The notes under the pieces are model-generated. The model had not been told where the DNA came from. It searched no databases and saw nothing but the letters and a program-made list of their open reading frames with translations. Shown piece after piece: positions 18,469-30,941 of a stretch of 64,000 nucleotides of DNA. Made by a program: the position numbers and the translations under genes. The DNA is from Multifurca ochricompacta (Eukaryota > Basidiomycota > Agaricomycetes > Russulales > Russulaceae). Location: positions 1 through 64,000 of the forward strand of contig WTXG01000127.1 of assembly GCA_022496185.1 (NCBI GenBank), read 5' to 3'. Each line of letters opens with the position of its first letter. Position 1 is the stretch's first letter.

Positions 18469-19573
18469 CAAAGGGAGCTAATCCCCTAAGGCTGTTAAGC
18501 AGAGACAGGGCCTAGTTGCTGTGCCGGATATGCACTAAGCACACTGGAGCCCTAGGAGACGGCAAAGGGGTTCAAAGGGAAGGGTACACACCCATTGCCA
18601 GAGGCAATGGGGGTCCCTGCAGGGATCTCAAGGACGCAAAAGAGGGGGAAAAGGCTTCTGATGTATTGGGGTCTAAGATCTCTAGGCTGAAGGCACAAGA
18701 GGTCAAATCTAGGGTTGTACAAACTGTCTACAGGGTCTTATATACTGTATGGGGATCTGGTTTGTAGCTAATCAGGAACAGGATCAGAGTCCTTATCATC
18801 CAATAGCAGATAAGATGTCAAATAGTCCATGATAAGGATAAGCCTTATCAGAAGCATAATCATGTGGGACAGCCCCACAGGAGTCATATCAGTGTGGGAG
18901 GATTCCCACCAGGGTCAGGGGTAAATGGGGAGATAACAGGTCCCACAGGAGTCAGGGTGGATGTGGGAATACTCCCACAGGAATCAGAGAAGCGAATGAT
19001 GAGCCAGATGGGCCATGTGATCAGAAAGGGGTAAATGATCAGATGAAGATGCTGTGATCAGGGTCAGGGATCACATGGTCAAGGATCACATGGTCAAGGA
19101 TCACATGGTCAAGGATCACATGGTCAAGGATCACATGGCCAAGGGTCACATGGCCAGGAGTCACATGACTGGCAGAGGGTCAAGTACAAGCCAAAGTCGT
19201 CTAGTTGTCTGGACTGGTCAGATTGGCAGGGACAATGTCAGGGGTTCCTATGGGTGTCAAGCACAGGGACAGGGTCAGGAGCAGTGGCCAAGGCATAAGC
19301 CAAGGCAGCAAGGAAGGGTGGTATACATCCAACAGTGTAGCAGCATAACTACCAGCAGGTTAGGTGTAAATGGCAGCATGGGAGGTCAGTCCTATGAACA
19401 ATGTCACAGGAATCAGGGTAGGGTCCTGGGCACACAGGCCACAGGCATCAAGGAAGGTCCCAAGGCAACAGGCCAAGGGCATCAAAGAGTGGTCCAGAGA
19501 AGGAGGAGATCAAGGATGGTGCAAAGAATAAGGCATGGTGTGCAGGGTCAGGAAAAGGAGTAGGGTCGTAACA
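18469..19573 (-). repeat. LTR of the second family (copy 2)
   Basis: The right end GGGTCGTAACA and the block at 18825..19573 match the copy at 2118..3547. A minus-strand TATA box (the complement of CTTATATACTG) lies near 18740, so the LTR reads leftward. The expected terminal TGTTAC at its left end is missing, replaced by the end of the chromovirus LTR. No internal coding region is attached. Confidence 0.6.
19069..19165 (+). repeat. 15-bp minisatellite
   Basis: About six tandem copies of GATCACATGGTCAAG occur, the first four nearly identical and the last ones diverged. The first LTR copy shows only a single related stretch near 3104. Confidence 0.85.
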
Positions 19574-20097
19574 CTGTGTGACTCGATCCTCTGGATCTTG
19601 TCCTCTTGGGGCTGCAGTTTCTTCAGGTTTCAGATGCTGTCATCGTGGTTGCAAAACCACAGTGGGTGACACAGGTCCCCGTCATTACTTAACACGTGAT
19701 GTTTGCCTCCGCGGTACGCCCAACGACTTAGGTCACTTTTCTTTGCCCTTCCTGTTTCTAAGTGTACACAGAGCATCACCCGTTACAGTCTGTAGTGTGC
19801 TACAGGGCATCTTTAAATAGGTTCTAGTACTATTCTACGAAATACCAAAGCCAATCAAGCATGCGATGTAAATCCAATTAGTTATCAGTGGCTTACTTTC
19901 ATAAGTACCCTGACACATCTTATTTACTAATGTGCAATTGTTTCTGCTGGTCTGGCATTATCTAAAATACATACTAGACTACTTTAGACTACTCTACAAT
20001 CAGATTATCAATTAATATTACTCAAAAAATGGCTGCATGTATCTATAATGTCCTTTGCTGCATAAAAAATGCACATCCAGGACAGCATTGAATTTGT
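19574..20097. other. Unassigned AT-rich sequence between repeats
   Basis: I see no gene, LTR end or recognisable repeat here. It lies between an LTR end and the foldback element. Confidence 0.4.
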
Positions 20098-20628
20098 TGA
20101 ACCAGAATACCAGTACAGAGATAGTCCAAGATAATTGTGATTGCATTTAGATAAAACAATTGATGAGATAAAAATGCATCTTACATTAATCAAGATACTG
20201 AGTACATACATCTCAGATTGATCATGTGATTAAATCACTTTCATTAACAAGCAAGATAATGCATGCATTCATTTACTTTGATTTAGTAGCTGTATAAAGC
20301 CACTAAATCTGCTATAGATAAAGCAGTTGCTATTGCATTATCACAAGCACCTAAGTCTCTAAGTTAACAAAGTATCTAAAATATAAGTCTGCACCATGCC
20401 CATTTCCTTCAGAATTCCTATTTAGATGTACTATATCAGCTACTAAATTAAAGTAAACAAATGCATTATCTTGCAATGTGATTTAATCACATGATTGATC
20501 TGAGATGTATATACTCAGTATCTTGATTAATGTAAGATGTGTTTTTATCTCATCAATTGTTTTATCTAAAATCTAAATGCAATCACAATTATGTTGGACT
20601 ATCTCTGTACTGGCATTCTGGTTCATAG
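20098..20628. repeat. Foldback element with about 195-bp inverted arms
   Basis: The left arm, about 20098..20293, starts GAACCAGAATACCAGTACAG. Its imperfect reverse complement is the right arm, about 20427..20628. They are separated by about 130 bp. The arms differ by several substitutions and a 6-8 bp insertion near 20568. A diverged, one-sided relative lies at 1779..2117. There is no coding capacity, so it would have to be mobilised in trans. No target duplication was identified. Confidence 0.75.
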
Positions 20629-20791
20629 AAAGCATGACTCAGCCACCAAAAGCCACGGCTTCAGGCTTTCCAAACCTTAAGCCTGAGCCATGGGCCACTG
20701 GAAGCTGTTTTCACGGCCTATGTCAGCCCGGCTTTTTCTGGCTCAGAAACAGCCAGCTTACAGCTTTGAGCCAAGCCGTGCACATCACTAA
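20629..20791 (-). mobile_element. Terminal fragment of another hAT-like element
   Basis: Read on the minus strand, the right end begins TAGTGATGTGCACGGC. It is followed by GC-rich subterminal repeats built on AGCTGT, GGCT and their complements, a common look for hAT ends. The opposite end was not found nearby. Confidence 0.4.
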
Positions 20792-20931
20792 TGGTGGTCA
20801 TGGGGATGGCCCTTGGGGATAAATGTAAGAAGGGGATTCAATGTAAAAGGATAGACCAGACAGAGCAGAAGGGTCCGCATCACAAAGATTAAAGAAAAAA
20901 GGGTGACTGGGAAAACACAGGGGACGTAACA
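20792..20931 (-). repeat. LTR end fragment at the border of the repeat block
   Basis: This short stretch ends GGGGACGTAACA, that is TGTTACGTCCCC on the minus strand, the same kind of terminus as the gypsy-type LTRs to the left. Host gene sequence resumes right after it. Confidence 0.45.
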
Positions 20932-21071
20932 TCTAGACATGAAAATCATGCTTGGAAAGGCACTGTACATACATGTGAAGCTCCTTGAACCATTCTAAAC
21001 TAGTAAGAAATACACATGAATGGAATGATGTAATTCGAGGATCGCGTTTTTTTTTGGGAGAGGATTGCGTG

Positions 21072-22876
21072 TTCAAAAGAGGTAGTTGAGCGTATACGTA
21101 ACTAGCCCTGTCATCGTGAAGAGCATCAGAATGTATTGGGGGATCAAGAATGCAGATAGATGTTCTGCTGAGCCTGTAGGTGAGTATATTTGCGTGAGGT
21201 AAACCTGAAGAGTTGGAGCATAGGTCTAGAGTTGCTACTAGTAATGACGAAGGCCAACTCACCTGCGTCGTGGCAGTCGGGAGGCCGGAGAACAATCTAA
21301 AACGACGAACCATATCGCTTAGTAAAGCATGCCGATCGTCAACAATCTGGGGCTTGATACACGTACACGCATACGAACTGCAATACCTTATCCTCGCGAT
21401 GGATGAAGCCGGTGTGCACGAACAATCGCGTGATGCCAACCCCAATGATAGGCGTGACGACCATCTTCACGAGCGCCAGCGCGGCAATGGCACCCCGCGG
21501 GAAGGCCTCCCCAGAACGCATGCGCATACGCGCGAGGGCGCTACCCAAGCACACCAAGCCAATCGGCACGCTCGCCACGCCGACGAAAGTGGTAGTGTCG
21601 AGCACAAATGCCAGCGGTGGCTGACCATCCGGTGCGACGGGCCGAAAGTGTGGTTGGAAGTTCGCGGACGGCGGCAGGAAAAGCGCCTTGAGAGGATCTA
21701 CGAGCGCGATCACGAGCGCAAAAACAATTACTATAGGTCCGGGCTTGAGCAGCTCTGCCAAGAAGCGTTTCGAGAGTGTATATAAGCGATGGCTTGCAGG
21801 TCGAGCTCGCTCGCTGTTTTCGTCCGGGATGATGGTGGGCGATATTGACCTAGCTGTAAGAGTTTTCTGTTCTGTTCCCGCTTTGCTGTCCATGGTTTCA
21901 TGCCGCGCTGTATACCCCTCGGATAGGCTCGGAACTCCTGCATCAAGAACTTCTGTACTGGAAATAGTAGCCTTCTCTTGGCGGTCTTTTCCAGTTTCGG
22001 CATCGTGAAACTTCTCGGAATGACGGAAAAGAAACGGGAGGCGCCTGAGCTGGAGGGCTGCCCCTGCAATCAACTTACATCGCCGGAGGCGCATCTCTTC
22101 ACGAACTTCCTCTGGTTCAACGTCTGGTCCGTCAAAGTCCTTGGCGACGATGAGGAAGCCTCCTAGCGGGAAGAGAGTAACCTTTGAAGGTTGTCAGCTT
22201 TAAGGACTCTCTAGCCTTCAGCGGTATGGAACACACAAAAAAGACAAGAATCAACATAGAGATGTATGCAATGGCGAGGTTTTCATCATCGATACCCTTG
22301 AACGGTGCGGACGCAGTGATGCCCATCGCGATGGCCGTCGCTACACGTAAATCCGAGCTAAGATTGAGGAAGTAAACGGTAAAGTAAACGTACGTATATC
22401 ACCGTAGTTCCCCCAACCGCCAGCGACGAGGATGCCATACCTAAATCGATGGGGCACCCAGAAGAGTCGCTTGATGATCCAAGCCATCGCGGCACCAACT
22501 ACTCCGTATAGCAGACCGATGACGGTCAATGGTCCAAGAGAACCAATGTTTTGCGAATTAAAAGCGGGAACGATTCGGGAAAAGAGAAGACACGGCATGG
22601 AGATATTCTAGTAAACTTTTGTTCAGCCGCATCGTGGCGTGCGCCTTTCGACGCTTATCTCCGTACCAAGACCATCTGAGCGGCACCGCGTGAGGCTTCT
22701 GTAGGAAAGAGATCCGCCTTCGTCAGTGCAAACCCTGCACCAACAGTCATGAAGCTAAAAGAAACAAAGATATCAATCAGCGATAGCGAGTAAGTTGCCA
22801 CAGAATGTATCTGGAATACCAACGTTCGTACTAATGGGCGTATTGAGGTCCATATGAGAGCGCCTGTGGAAACCAT
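21072..22876 (-). CDS. PIN-like / auxin-efflux-carrier family membrane transporter (ECM3 type)
   Basis: Seven exons give a protein of roughly 490 residues. The N-terminal part has 'MVSTGALIWTSIRPLVRT' joined to 'FMTVGAGFALTKADLFPTEA', then 'NSQNIGSLGPLTVIGLLYGV' and 'RFRYGILVAGGWGNYGDI', which is typical of fungal ECM3-like carriers. A hydrophilic middle loop is followed by a second membrane half ('PIVIVFALVIALVDPLKALF', 'IAALALVKMVVTPIIGVGIT') and 'LFSGLPTATTQ'. The last exon ends 'MTGLVTYTLNYLF' with a stop at 21072..21074. These proteins are endoplasmic-reticulum or plasma-membrane transporters of the bile/arsenite/riboflavin-transporter fold; substrates in fungi are not settled. Introns were placed from GT-AG sites that keep the family sequence; some donors (for example GTTGGT in intron 1) are weak and uncertain. 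The stop lies about 140 bp from the transposon block. Confidence 0.85.
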
Positions 22877-23986
22877 AATTGAGGCAAATGATCTGATGGA
22901 TAGTCCGTTAGCTCGAATCCTCCTCCAGGAAGTGGATAAAGTTGGAGAGTGGAGAGAAGAAGAGGATAACGAAGAACCGGTCTCGCAATCATATAGAAAA
23001 TTCGACCACGTTCCTGGAGAAGCTGTTCCCAATTATGGTGTTTTAGCCAGACTATGGCCAGCCATGATTCTGCGGCCAGGAAGATTAGCGGAGTCGTACA
23101 CGATTCGGCCGAATTGAAAAGACCTTAACTATCTCATGATCAACCTCGTCAATAGCGATCAGTCCGTTTATCACGTACGTGTCATCATATGACATATGAT
23201 GGATGTAATCTTGTCGCGTAATGATTGACATTTGCCAAGCAGATAACTATGTCATTGTCATTTGTGCACACACTATTGGGGTGGAGGGTGGTTATCGCAT
23301 GGCGTTGCATGAGTCATTCACCAGTGCGAGAAGAAGGGCTCAAGATTCTAGGGTGCTAATGATACGACGATACGTGTTATCCTATCCTGGAAACTAACCT
23401 ACGTTGCCGGCGGATCGTTACTTTGTCAGCGCTCCAGCGCTGGTCGCACGGGCATCTGCTGCTGTTCATGACTTGCGCTGCTCTTCTGCCGGGCTTTTTA
23501 CTACTCCTCTTCTTCTGCCCTCATTCAGTCATGCAGGATCCAAAAGGGCTGTCAGTTGTCAGTGCGTGAAGTCAAGCGATTCATCGTTTTACAAAACAAA
23601 AAAAAGGTCGCCTGCGTGCGAATGAAGTGTAGCAATAACTGTTGTTGAGAGGGATCATCACAATTTGCCAAAGAGACAAAAAAACAAAAAGCGATCCAAG
23701 TAGACGAGTGATGATGGTGATACAACATCATTCTTGCTTGCTTGTCATCGTCCACACTACACTACATCATTTAACTAGTAGTCAGAGCAACAGATAATCT
23801 GTGCGTTACAGTATATATACCCGATATGATATTTTAGCTTATGTACCAAAGCAAAAGGAAAAAATGTATGTTATGTTGTGTTTAGTCTACCCTACGACTA
23901 TTTGTTAACTGTTAACCCAACTCTACTCTACTCTACTCTTACTAACATACCTCCCACTTCGCTGTGTTTGTAATGAATAAATAAAT

Positions 23987-26900
23987 TTAAAACTTATCAA
24001 TGCCCTGTGGCTGCTGTGTACCAGCAGCGAATGCAGCACCGATCGCACGCTCCACTTCATCCGGCGTAATCCTCAAAGCCGTCTGTGTGTTCGAGCTTAG
24101 GTCCGTCGTAGACGGCGGTGGCTGAGAGGGAGGACCATCCACGGACCCGGGCAGTATCGCGTACTCCCCTGGCCAAACCCCTTCACATCCCTCATCAACC
24201 CCTTCCACGTCCACATCCTCATCATCCTCGACACCGGACGCACTTGTTAGTGCCAACGCCAACGATGCGGACCGTTTCTGACGTTTCCCCATACATCCCA
24301 ATAGCAACGGCTCTTCACTACCGACGAACAGACGAACGCGCATGCGCGTGCGCTTGCCTTTACCTCGACCCGCCCTCGCCTTCTTTTTCTGCTTCTGCTT
24401 TTCCTCATTAGGCTCCGGTATCAGGACAACGCGACCCCACGCTTTGAGTTGTTTCCCGATATATACATGTATACGTCGTTTACGCCTCGGCACAGGAACA
24501 GAGGTAGCAGGGGGCGCAGGGGTTTTAAGTGTTAATTGTGGGGCAGAGGCAGAGGAAGCGGAGGGTGCTTTCATTATCGGCTGTTGCTGAGTGAGCACGA
24601 CATGCGCCACGTTACCACCATTGAGGAACACTTCCCCTAGCGGCTCGCCTGAAACTGTAAACAAAGCCGTGCTCCGAGCTTCATAAGTTTTCATCAACGA
24701 GGGGCCTTTGAGAACCTTCTCCACCGTCGCGCTACTAGTCCTTGCGCGCTTTCTTGCTTTTGCCGGGCCCTTATCGTTGCTGTTGTCGGCGATAGCCCTT
24801 GTCTTGGGCGAGGTTCCCCACTTCCGCCAACCCCCATTCCGTTCGGGTACGTACGCCTCCCCACGCGCCCGTGAGCAATGAGAGCAATTGCAAAAATTAC
24901 GACAGGATGGACACGCAAATGCCGGCACGAGTACGTCAAACGTCAGTTCGGGATACCTTTGAGCAAACGCAATCATCAAAAAAAAAGAAATGAGTGGTAG
25001 AGAGAAGAACGCACCGTTTCTCAATGCAGAGATCGCAAAAAGCCTTGCGACACCGCTGGCCCGTTGACTCCTTGATCCGTGTACAGTGCATCTTCGGTCG
25101 GCGGGTCTTGCGCCGACAATGATGACAAAATGTCATCTCTGCGGGCATCGAGGAATGAATACTACCACGGGCGGGCCTGGTGGGTGACCGAAGGCGCAGG
25201 CTCATTGACGCAGGCGCGCTTGGTCCTTCCTGATATTTGTTCTTGTATTCATCGCGACCGCCGCTCTTTTTGACACTCTGCTCGGTCTGCTCGTCTCCGA
25301 GTGCCTTGCGCCAACTCTTCCTCCGTATCCGTGCGCCAATGCGCTGGGGGTTCACAGTAGCCTTGCTCTTGCCTTTGCTCCCCAAGTCGTCGCCGTCCCC
25401 ATCGATCGGGTCCTCGAACAACATCCCTATGACATCCTCTTCCTCTTCCTCTTCGTCCATGTCCACGTCTTCATCTTCGTTGTTCATAGCATAACCGCTA
25501 GGCGAGCCCGCCGCCACTGCATGGTTCATGTCCAACCTGAACTTGCCAGGGCTGCCAATATTACCACCAAGGACAGACGGATCGATCGTCCCATCACCAG
25601 TATACTCGCCTGCAGCGGCCATGCTGGTAGATATGCCGGTAGCAGCCGCACTGAAAACTTGTCCGGTGCCCCAATCTATCCACCCAGCGCCAGCACCGGG
25701 CCTAGGACTCAGCGTGTCCAGAAAAAAACCCAAGTCTGAGCCCATGTTAACGCCAATGTCCGCACCAATACTGGACGCATCTGTATCCACATCCGCACTA
25801 GCACCGACGCCGGGTTCGGGTAACAGAAAGCCGAGCATGGGACCCTCCGGGTGTGCGGCGGCTGAGATACGCAGCGCATGAGGCGGCACGACAACGTCTG
25901 ACGCTTCTACTTGATCCGGCACTTGTCGTTCACGCGCCGGCTCTCCACCCCCATCCCCGTCCCCGATGGCCATAGGGACGATGACTGCGTCTAGGTCGAG
26001 ATCCAGAGTCGTTTGTTGCGGATCGGCGGTAGTGGTGCATGCGCTACTATCACCAACAGCGGTGGTGACGGTGGCAGGGGCAGAAGTGGAGAATGCGAGG
26101 AGACCGTGAGCGCCTACCACGGCCTCCTCATTGCGAAAACCCTGCAAGATTCTAATTAGCGTTTGTGATTCATTTCGCCTTGGCTTCCATTCCCGCTCTC
26201 GCTCTCACTCATTTTTGCTTCTGCCCCTAGATCTGGGGGACCAGGCGACGCATGTAAATGATTAAGCGCGCGATGGGGTATCACGATGTCTGCAGGTGCA
26301 GGCGCTGGGAGAATCGTCAACGGGAGGCCCGCGAGTGTGTTAACATCTGGAGGTGTGACTGGTGACTGAGGCTGGGGATACGACGAGGGCGAGTGAGAAC
26401 GCGTAGGTATGGATATAGATGTGTGCACGGGGGATGGCACTGATCGTTGACTCGCATGACGGAGCTTAAACTGGGGTGGTTGATGTTTGTTGCGTGGCAT
26501 AGCACTCTGTGCGCGACGGGATTCCCGCGGCGCATCAGCGACGATCTCCACCACATCATCATCGGCATCCAATTCACGCTCGTCCAAAGCATCCCCCCTC
26601 CGGTTCACGCGCCGTCGTTTCCGTCGTGGGCTAGTGGACGCGTGAAGGCGACGTTTTGTTCTCTGCCGCGGTGGAGCGTGTGCTGAACTGGACAATGGAC
26701 TATCATCAACGTGCGCACGCGCACGGGTGCGGAAGCGTTTCGTCGGAGGTGGGAGTACAACAACTTCCACACTCACGCTATCGCTCAACGTCCTAGGGCG
26801 ACCGTGTCTCCTCGATCGTCGTGTACTCCCACTTGTTATTGCCGGTGCGGATGACGTTGCAGCTACCCTAGGATCAGCCGAATTGTGCGCAAACGCCGTG

Positions 26901-28633
26901 GTCAATGCGCGTGCCAGGGCCTTCGAACTCTTGCCCTGCTTCTTATCGTTCATCAGCTCCAATACCGCCTTCTTTTTCCTCCGCCTCGCGTTGGACACTC
27001 CTTCGCTTCTGACGCCGGACGAATTGTTCTCAAACGCACCCTGGAGAGCGACCGCGAGGTTTGTGGGACCAGTGTTGTCCCCTACACGGCTTCTCTCTTA
27101 ACACGAGCGCGGCGTTCCCGCATGCGAAGCAGTTGCCCCAGTGGCACGTAGTCAGACTTGCGCATGCCAGGCGGGAGAGGTGGTACAAGGATATATGCCA
27201 TCAGTTGCCGTTTACTTTTATTGGACTCGCGTGTGCTGCGCGGAGGACGGCGAGGTGGTGGTGGTGGTGGTGGTGAGGAGGAAGTGGATGAAGAGGAGCC
27301 GATGGATATAACATCTGGTGGGTCGGATCCTCTGCCTCGTCCAGGTTGTGGTTCGGATGGATGGCGGGTAGACGAACGACTTTCGGAGGGGGAGGGAAGG
27401 AATAGGGTGTCTTTGACGCGCGCCGTGGATATGCGGAGGACTGGTATGATGTCGAGTGTTTAGAAGGATTGAGGAGAGGTGCTTGATTCTGTCACACGAC
27501 GACGTATGCATACAGACGGACAGAAGGGAGGACAGGGTTGCAGGACAGACACACCTGCGATGGGTCTAGATCGTGAGAGTTGACAACGAGCATCTCGATT
27601 TCGCACGGCCTCGTGCTCTCTCTCCGCTGCAGACTGGCCTTGAGCGACGGATCCCTGAGTTTTGCCTCTTCGCCACCGCGCGATGCCGATGGTGACGTGT
27701 GATTTATTACGTTTTCGGTCGTTGTACGTTCTTTCAGACCAACGAAGGTTGCCAGATTGTGGGGATACATGATTTTCACTTCTGCCAACTTATTAGTCTC
27801 CTTTGAAGATGATGACGAACTGGCTGGTGGCACTGCAATCGATGCTGGCGGAGCAAAGGGGGACGGAGAGACCGAGGCTGACACTGATGCGACGGCGGTA
27901 GGAGTGGGAACAGGACGTTGTGTCACGGCTGTGGCAGACTGTGACCTTGTCTTATGCACAGGAAGAGTAAAGAATGTCAATGAAATCGCGCGCGCGAGGG
28001 TATAAAAAAAAACAAGGCCCACTTGAAATAACTTTGAATTCGAGTCCTTATTTGACAAAGACGCGTCATTTTCTGTCCACGTGCACGCGGTGGGGTCATC
28101 TGGATCAAGGGTGATATCCGCCATAATTTGGCGTTCTTGTTGTGAAAGGACGAGTTCGTGTCCGTTCAAAGGAAAGAGAGCGTGAGATGGCGGCTCAAAC
28201 GGAAAGGATGGATCAGATGAGGTGGTGAAAGGATGCGCGATTGGGCGATTCGCCTGTCAACATTGAATTAGCGATGTATGAAGAAAGGGAACGAAAATGT
28301 GTGAAATAGGACCTGCTGATTAGATTGGGGAAGAAATTTGTGGTAGATATCATATATCGACGGACTTTGGGGTTGAGTATGGTCGCGATCGGTTTGCGAG
28401 AGGAGTGATATACCCTTTGAGTAAATGAGACAGTGCACATACGCGCGAAGAAGTTATTAAAGAGATACTTTATCAATGAGAGTGAGACTGGGCGGGGGAG
28501 GAGGTGAATGCATGACAGAGATATCACCGAAACGATTTGTAGGAGTAGGGGGTGATGAAAGGGAAGACGCTGATGGAGGGACGCGCACAGAGAGGGAACC
28601 GTCCCAATTTGCAAGTTCTGAGTAAGGTTGCAT
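23987..28633 (-). CDS. CDCA7-like protein with zf-4CXXC_R1 zinc finger
   Basis: The C-terminal exons encode a cysteine-rich finger of the monoamine-oxidase A repressor R1 / CDCA7 type: 'MTFCHHCRRKTRRPKMHC', 'CRKAFCDLCIEKR', then, across a 55-bp intron (about 24960..25014), YPELTFDV, 'FACPSCRNFCNCSHCSRARG'. Upstream is a long, disordered, serine/proline- and basic-rich region with nuclear-localisation-like runs (SPRRKRRRVNRR), including exon 26210..27045. Short conserved-looking pieces follow further 5' ('QLMAYILVPPLPPGMRKSDY', 'LVLSQQERQIMADITLDPDD'). I take the first ATG at 28633 (MQPYSELANWDGS). The intron chain between 27000 and 28630 is uncertain, and the 5' part could be a separate gene. 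The family is nuclear and DNA- or chromatin-associated; animal and plant CDCA7 proteins act with HELLS/DDM1 remodelers in DNA-methylation upkeep. That role here is inference. Confidence 0.7.
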
Positions 28634-28796
28634 TGAGGGGGCTGTGAAACTAGGGATTGTCAAGCATGTGAATGTGGATGTGGACGTGGATGAGGATGAA
28701 GATGAGGATGAAGATGAGGATGAGCATCACTTGCATGAGCCACAAGCGTGTTCTATTATATAATCAATGTTCCCACACTCAATCTAAACTAAACAA

Positions 28797-30941
28797 TTAA
28801 GAAAATACTCTTTTACCTTTTTCACACGCTGATACCTCCAACTTACCATTGGAATCGATTAGAAATCTTATCTCGATTGACGTCCGCCATCTGTTTCCTT
28901 CCTTCCGTCCTTCCTTGGCCACTAAGCTTAATGCTCCCAAATAACTTTCCTTCTTAATCACCTTTTCTTTTACTTCAATTTCTTCTTCCTCTTCCTCCTC
29001 ATCTTCATCTTGTGCGTCGTCCTCGTCCTCCTTTGGCAGCTTCACTTTCTCTATCTTGATGCCTTCCTTAACCTCCCACACCTCAAGCCCAACATGCCTT
29101 TCCCCCACTTCAGCACCCTCACCCAAGTCTACTTCTAAAATGTACGTGCGCCGTGCGGGGACAGGAGTCTCCGTTTGAATTCCCCCAATCCACTGCCCAT
29201 GAAGTCCCTCTGTACCTTCCCTAGTAGCCGCTTCTGGGAACAAGACACCAATAGTGCGCGCGGTGGCCTTGACATCAACTAGCTCGCTTCCACGTCCAAA
29301 CCCTTGTCGCACCTGCTCGTCCGCTCCGCTGATCTCAGCTAGTATCCGTGCCTGCAGCGCAGCACCGCGTGCAAGTATCGTCGTTGGGTCACCGACGCCG
29401 CCACCGGAGACAGTGCCCGTTAAGAACGGCGTGAACGCGTCTTCGCGAAGGTGCACCGCGAGCGCGGCGTCTAGCCCAGGCAGGCACGCACTGCCACCGG
29501 TATATATCACTTCGTCGACATGAATCCAATCGAGTCCTGCGCGCTGTAGTAGTTCGCCTGCTCGCGCAGCCACGCCACTGTAAATCGGCGCCGCCTCCAT
29601 GTCAAATCGCAGACGGTTGATGGTCCCTGTATAGTCTAGCCCGTCCTTGAGAGACTCGACTGCGCACGTCGCTGCGCTGCCCCCAACACCACCCACGGAC
29701 GCCGCAATCGTGCGTTTGGTATGGAGCAATGCAAGCCGCAGACGCGCCTCGGCCCGCAAGTCAAGTACTTCGGTGGCCGGCGCGACCTTGAGCGGCACGC
29801 TCGTCTTTTTCGTAAAGTCCTTCGCGAAGAACTTGAGCAAGCGATCGTCGATCGTGTCACCGCCGAGTTCCGTGTGGTGAGAGGGCGGGGTGAGGTGGTG
29901 GAACAAGCCCTGGCGTACAGCCAGGAGGGACAATGCGAGTGACGACGCGCCAAGGTCAACCACCAACTGCGTGCGATCCGGACCGATTGCTGAGTTTCCT
30001 GTTACATTCGCAGTATTGGAAGCCGCACAGAACGCCGCAGCGCCAGGATCTTCGAGAAGCTGCAGAACGCGAATTCCGGCGGCCTCAGCGGCCTCCTGTA
30101 GCGCGTCGAGCTGCGCAGGCACAAACCAGCCTGGAACCGTGAGCACAGCGCCGTCAACCTTTTTGCCGAGGAAAGCTTCGGCAGATTGCAGGAGCGAGCG
30201 CAGGAAGAGGGTAGTCACGTCTGCGGGTGTAAGCACGCGTTCGGCTGGGATGGGTTCAGAGCGCGGCGTGGCGACTTGTGAAGCCGCAGGTGTGTTCGTT
30301 TTTGTCGTCAGCGCTGAAGCGGCCGGCGAGAGTGGGGACGGCGCGGGTTGTAATACTTTCACCCTGTATGCAGGGGTGTCAGGCGAATCAGGGTGTTGGA
30401 TGACGGGCGCAGAGGATGTCGGACGATCTTTTGGGAGCTCAGAGAACCTGCATGGAAGGAAAGACGTGTGATAATTCAGGCGCCTATTTAAGTAAAAGCA
30501 ATGAGGCGCACCTCTTGCCCAGTAAGTTACGAAAGCCGATGATGGTATTCGCGCTATTTTTAATGAGTTGTTGTTTTGCTTCGTTTCCGATGTACTTTGT
30601 GCATCAAGGGAAAGGGAATAAAAACTGATGAGTGCGTCGAAGTCTTCGAGGTGAAGGGGGAAAAAAAGATGCTCACTGTCTCTTCGCCATGAAAAGAGAT
30701 CGCACAAGCGATCTGACGTTCACCGTCTTCATTCGCGATACATTCTGCCAGTCCCTCCTATAAACCCAACATTTTCAGCTATAATCACGCGAGAAAAAAA
30801 TACAAAAAAAAGACATACTTTTGTGAGGACAGCGATTGAAGCAAAAGAATTGCCAAAGTTGATTCCGATGACGGTCTGTGAAGAGGTTAATTCTATAGGA
30901 GCTTGGGCACTGCCGTTTGGGATTTGGCCGTTAAGAGACAT
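28797..30941 (-). CDS. SSZ1: Ssz1, Hsp70-like subunit of the ribosome-associated complex
   Basis: Ssz1 pairs with the J-protein Zuo1 in the ribosome-associated complex and helps the ribosome-bound Hsp70 fold nascent chains. The first exon encodes 'SSQTVIGINFGNSFASIAVL', the degenerate phosphate-binding loop typical of Ssz1. After short introns come 'CIANEDGERQIACAISFHGE', 'YIGNEAKQQLIKNSANTIIG' and 'FSELPKD'. The actin-fold ATPase domain continues with 'VDGAVLTVPGWFVPAQLDAL', 'QLVVDLGASSLALSLLAVRQ' and 'VDEVIYTGGSACLPGLDAAL'. The C-terminal domain is short, as in Ssz1, and contains an acidic run (EDEDDAQDEDEEEEEEEIEV). A proline/alanine/serine-rich insert lies between 'FSELPKD' and the ATPase core. 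Length is about 570 residues, close to the 538 of yeast. It starts 142 bp from the divergent UBP14 start. Confidence 0.9.
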
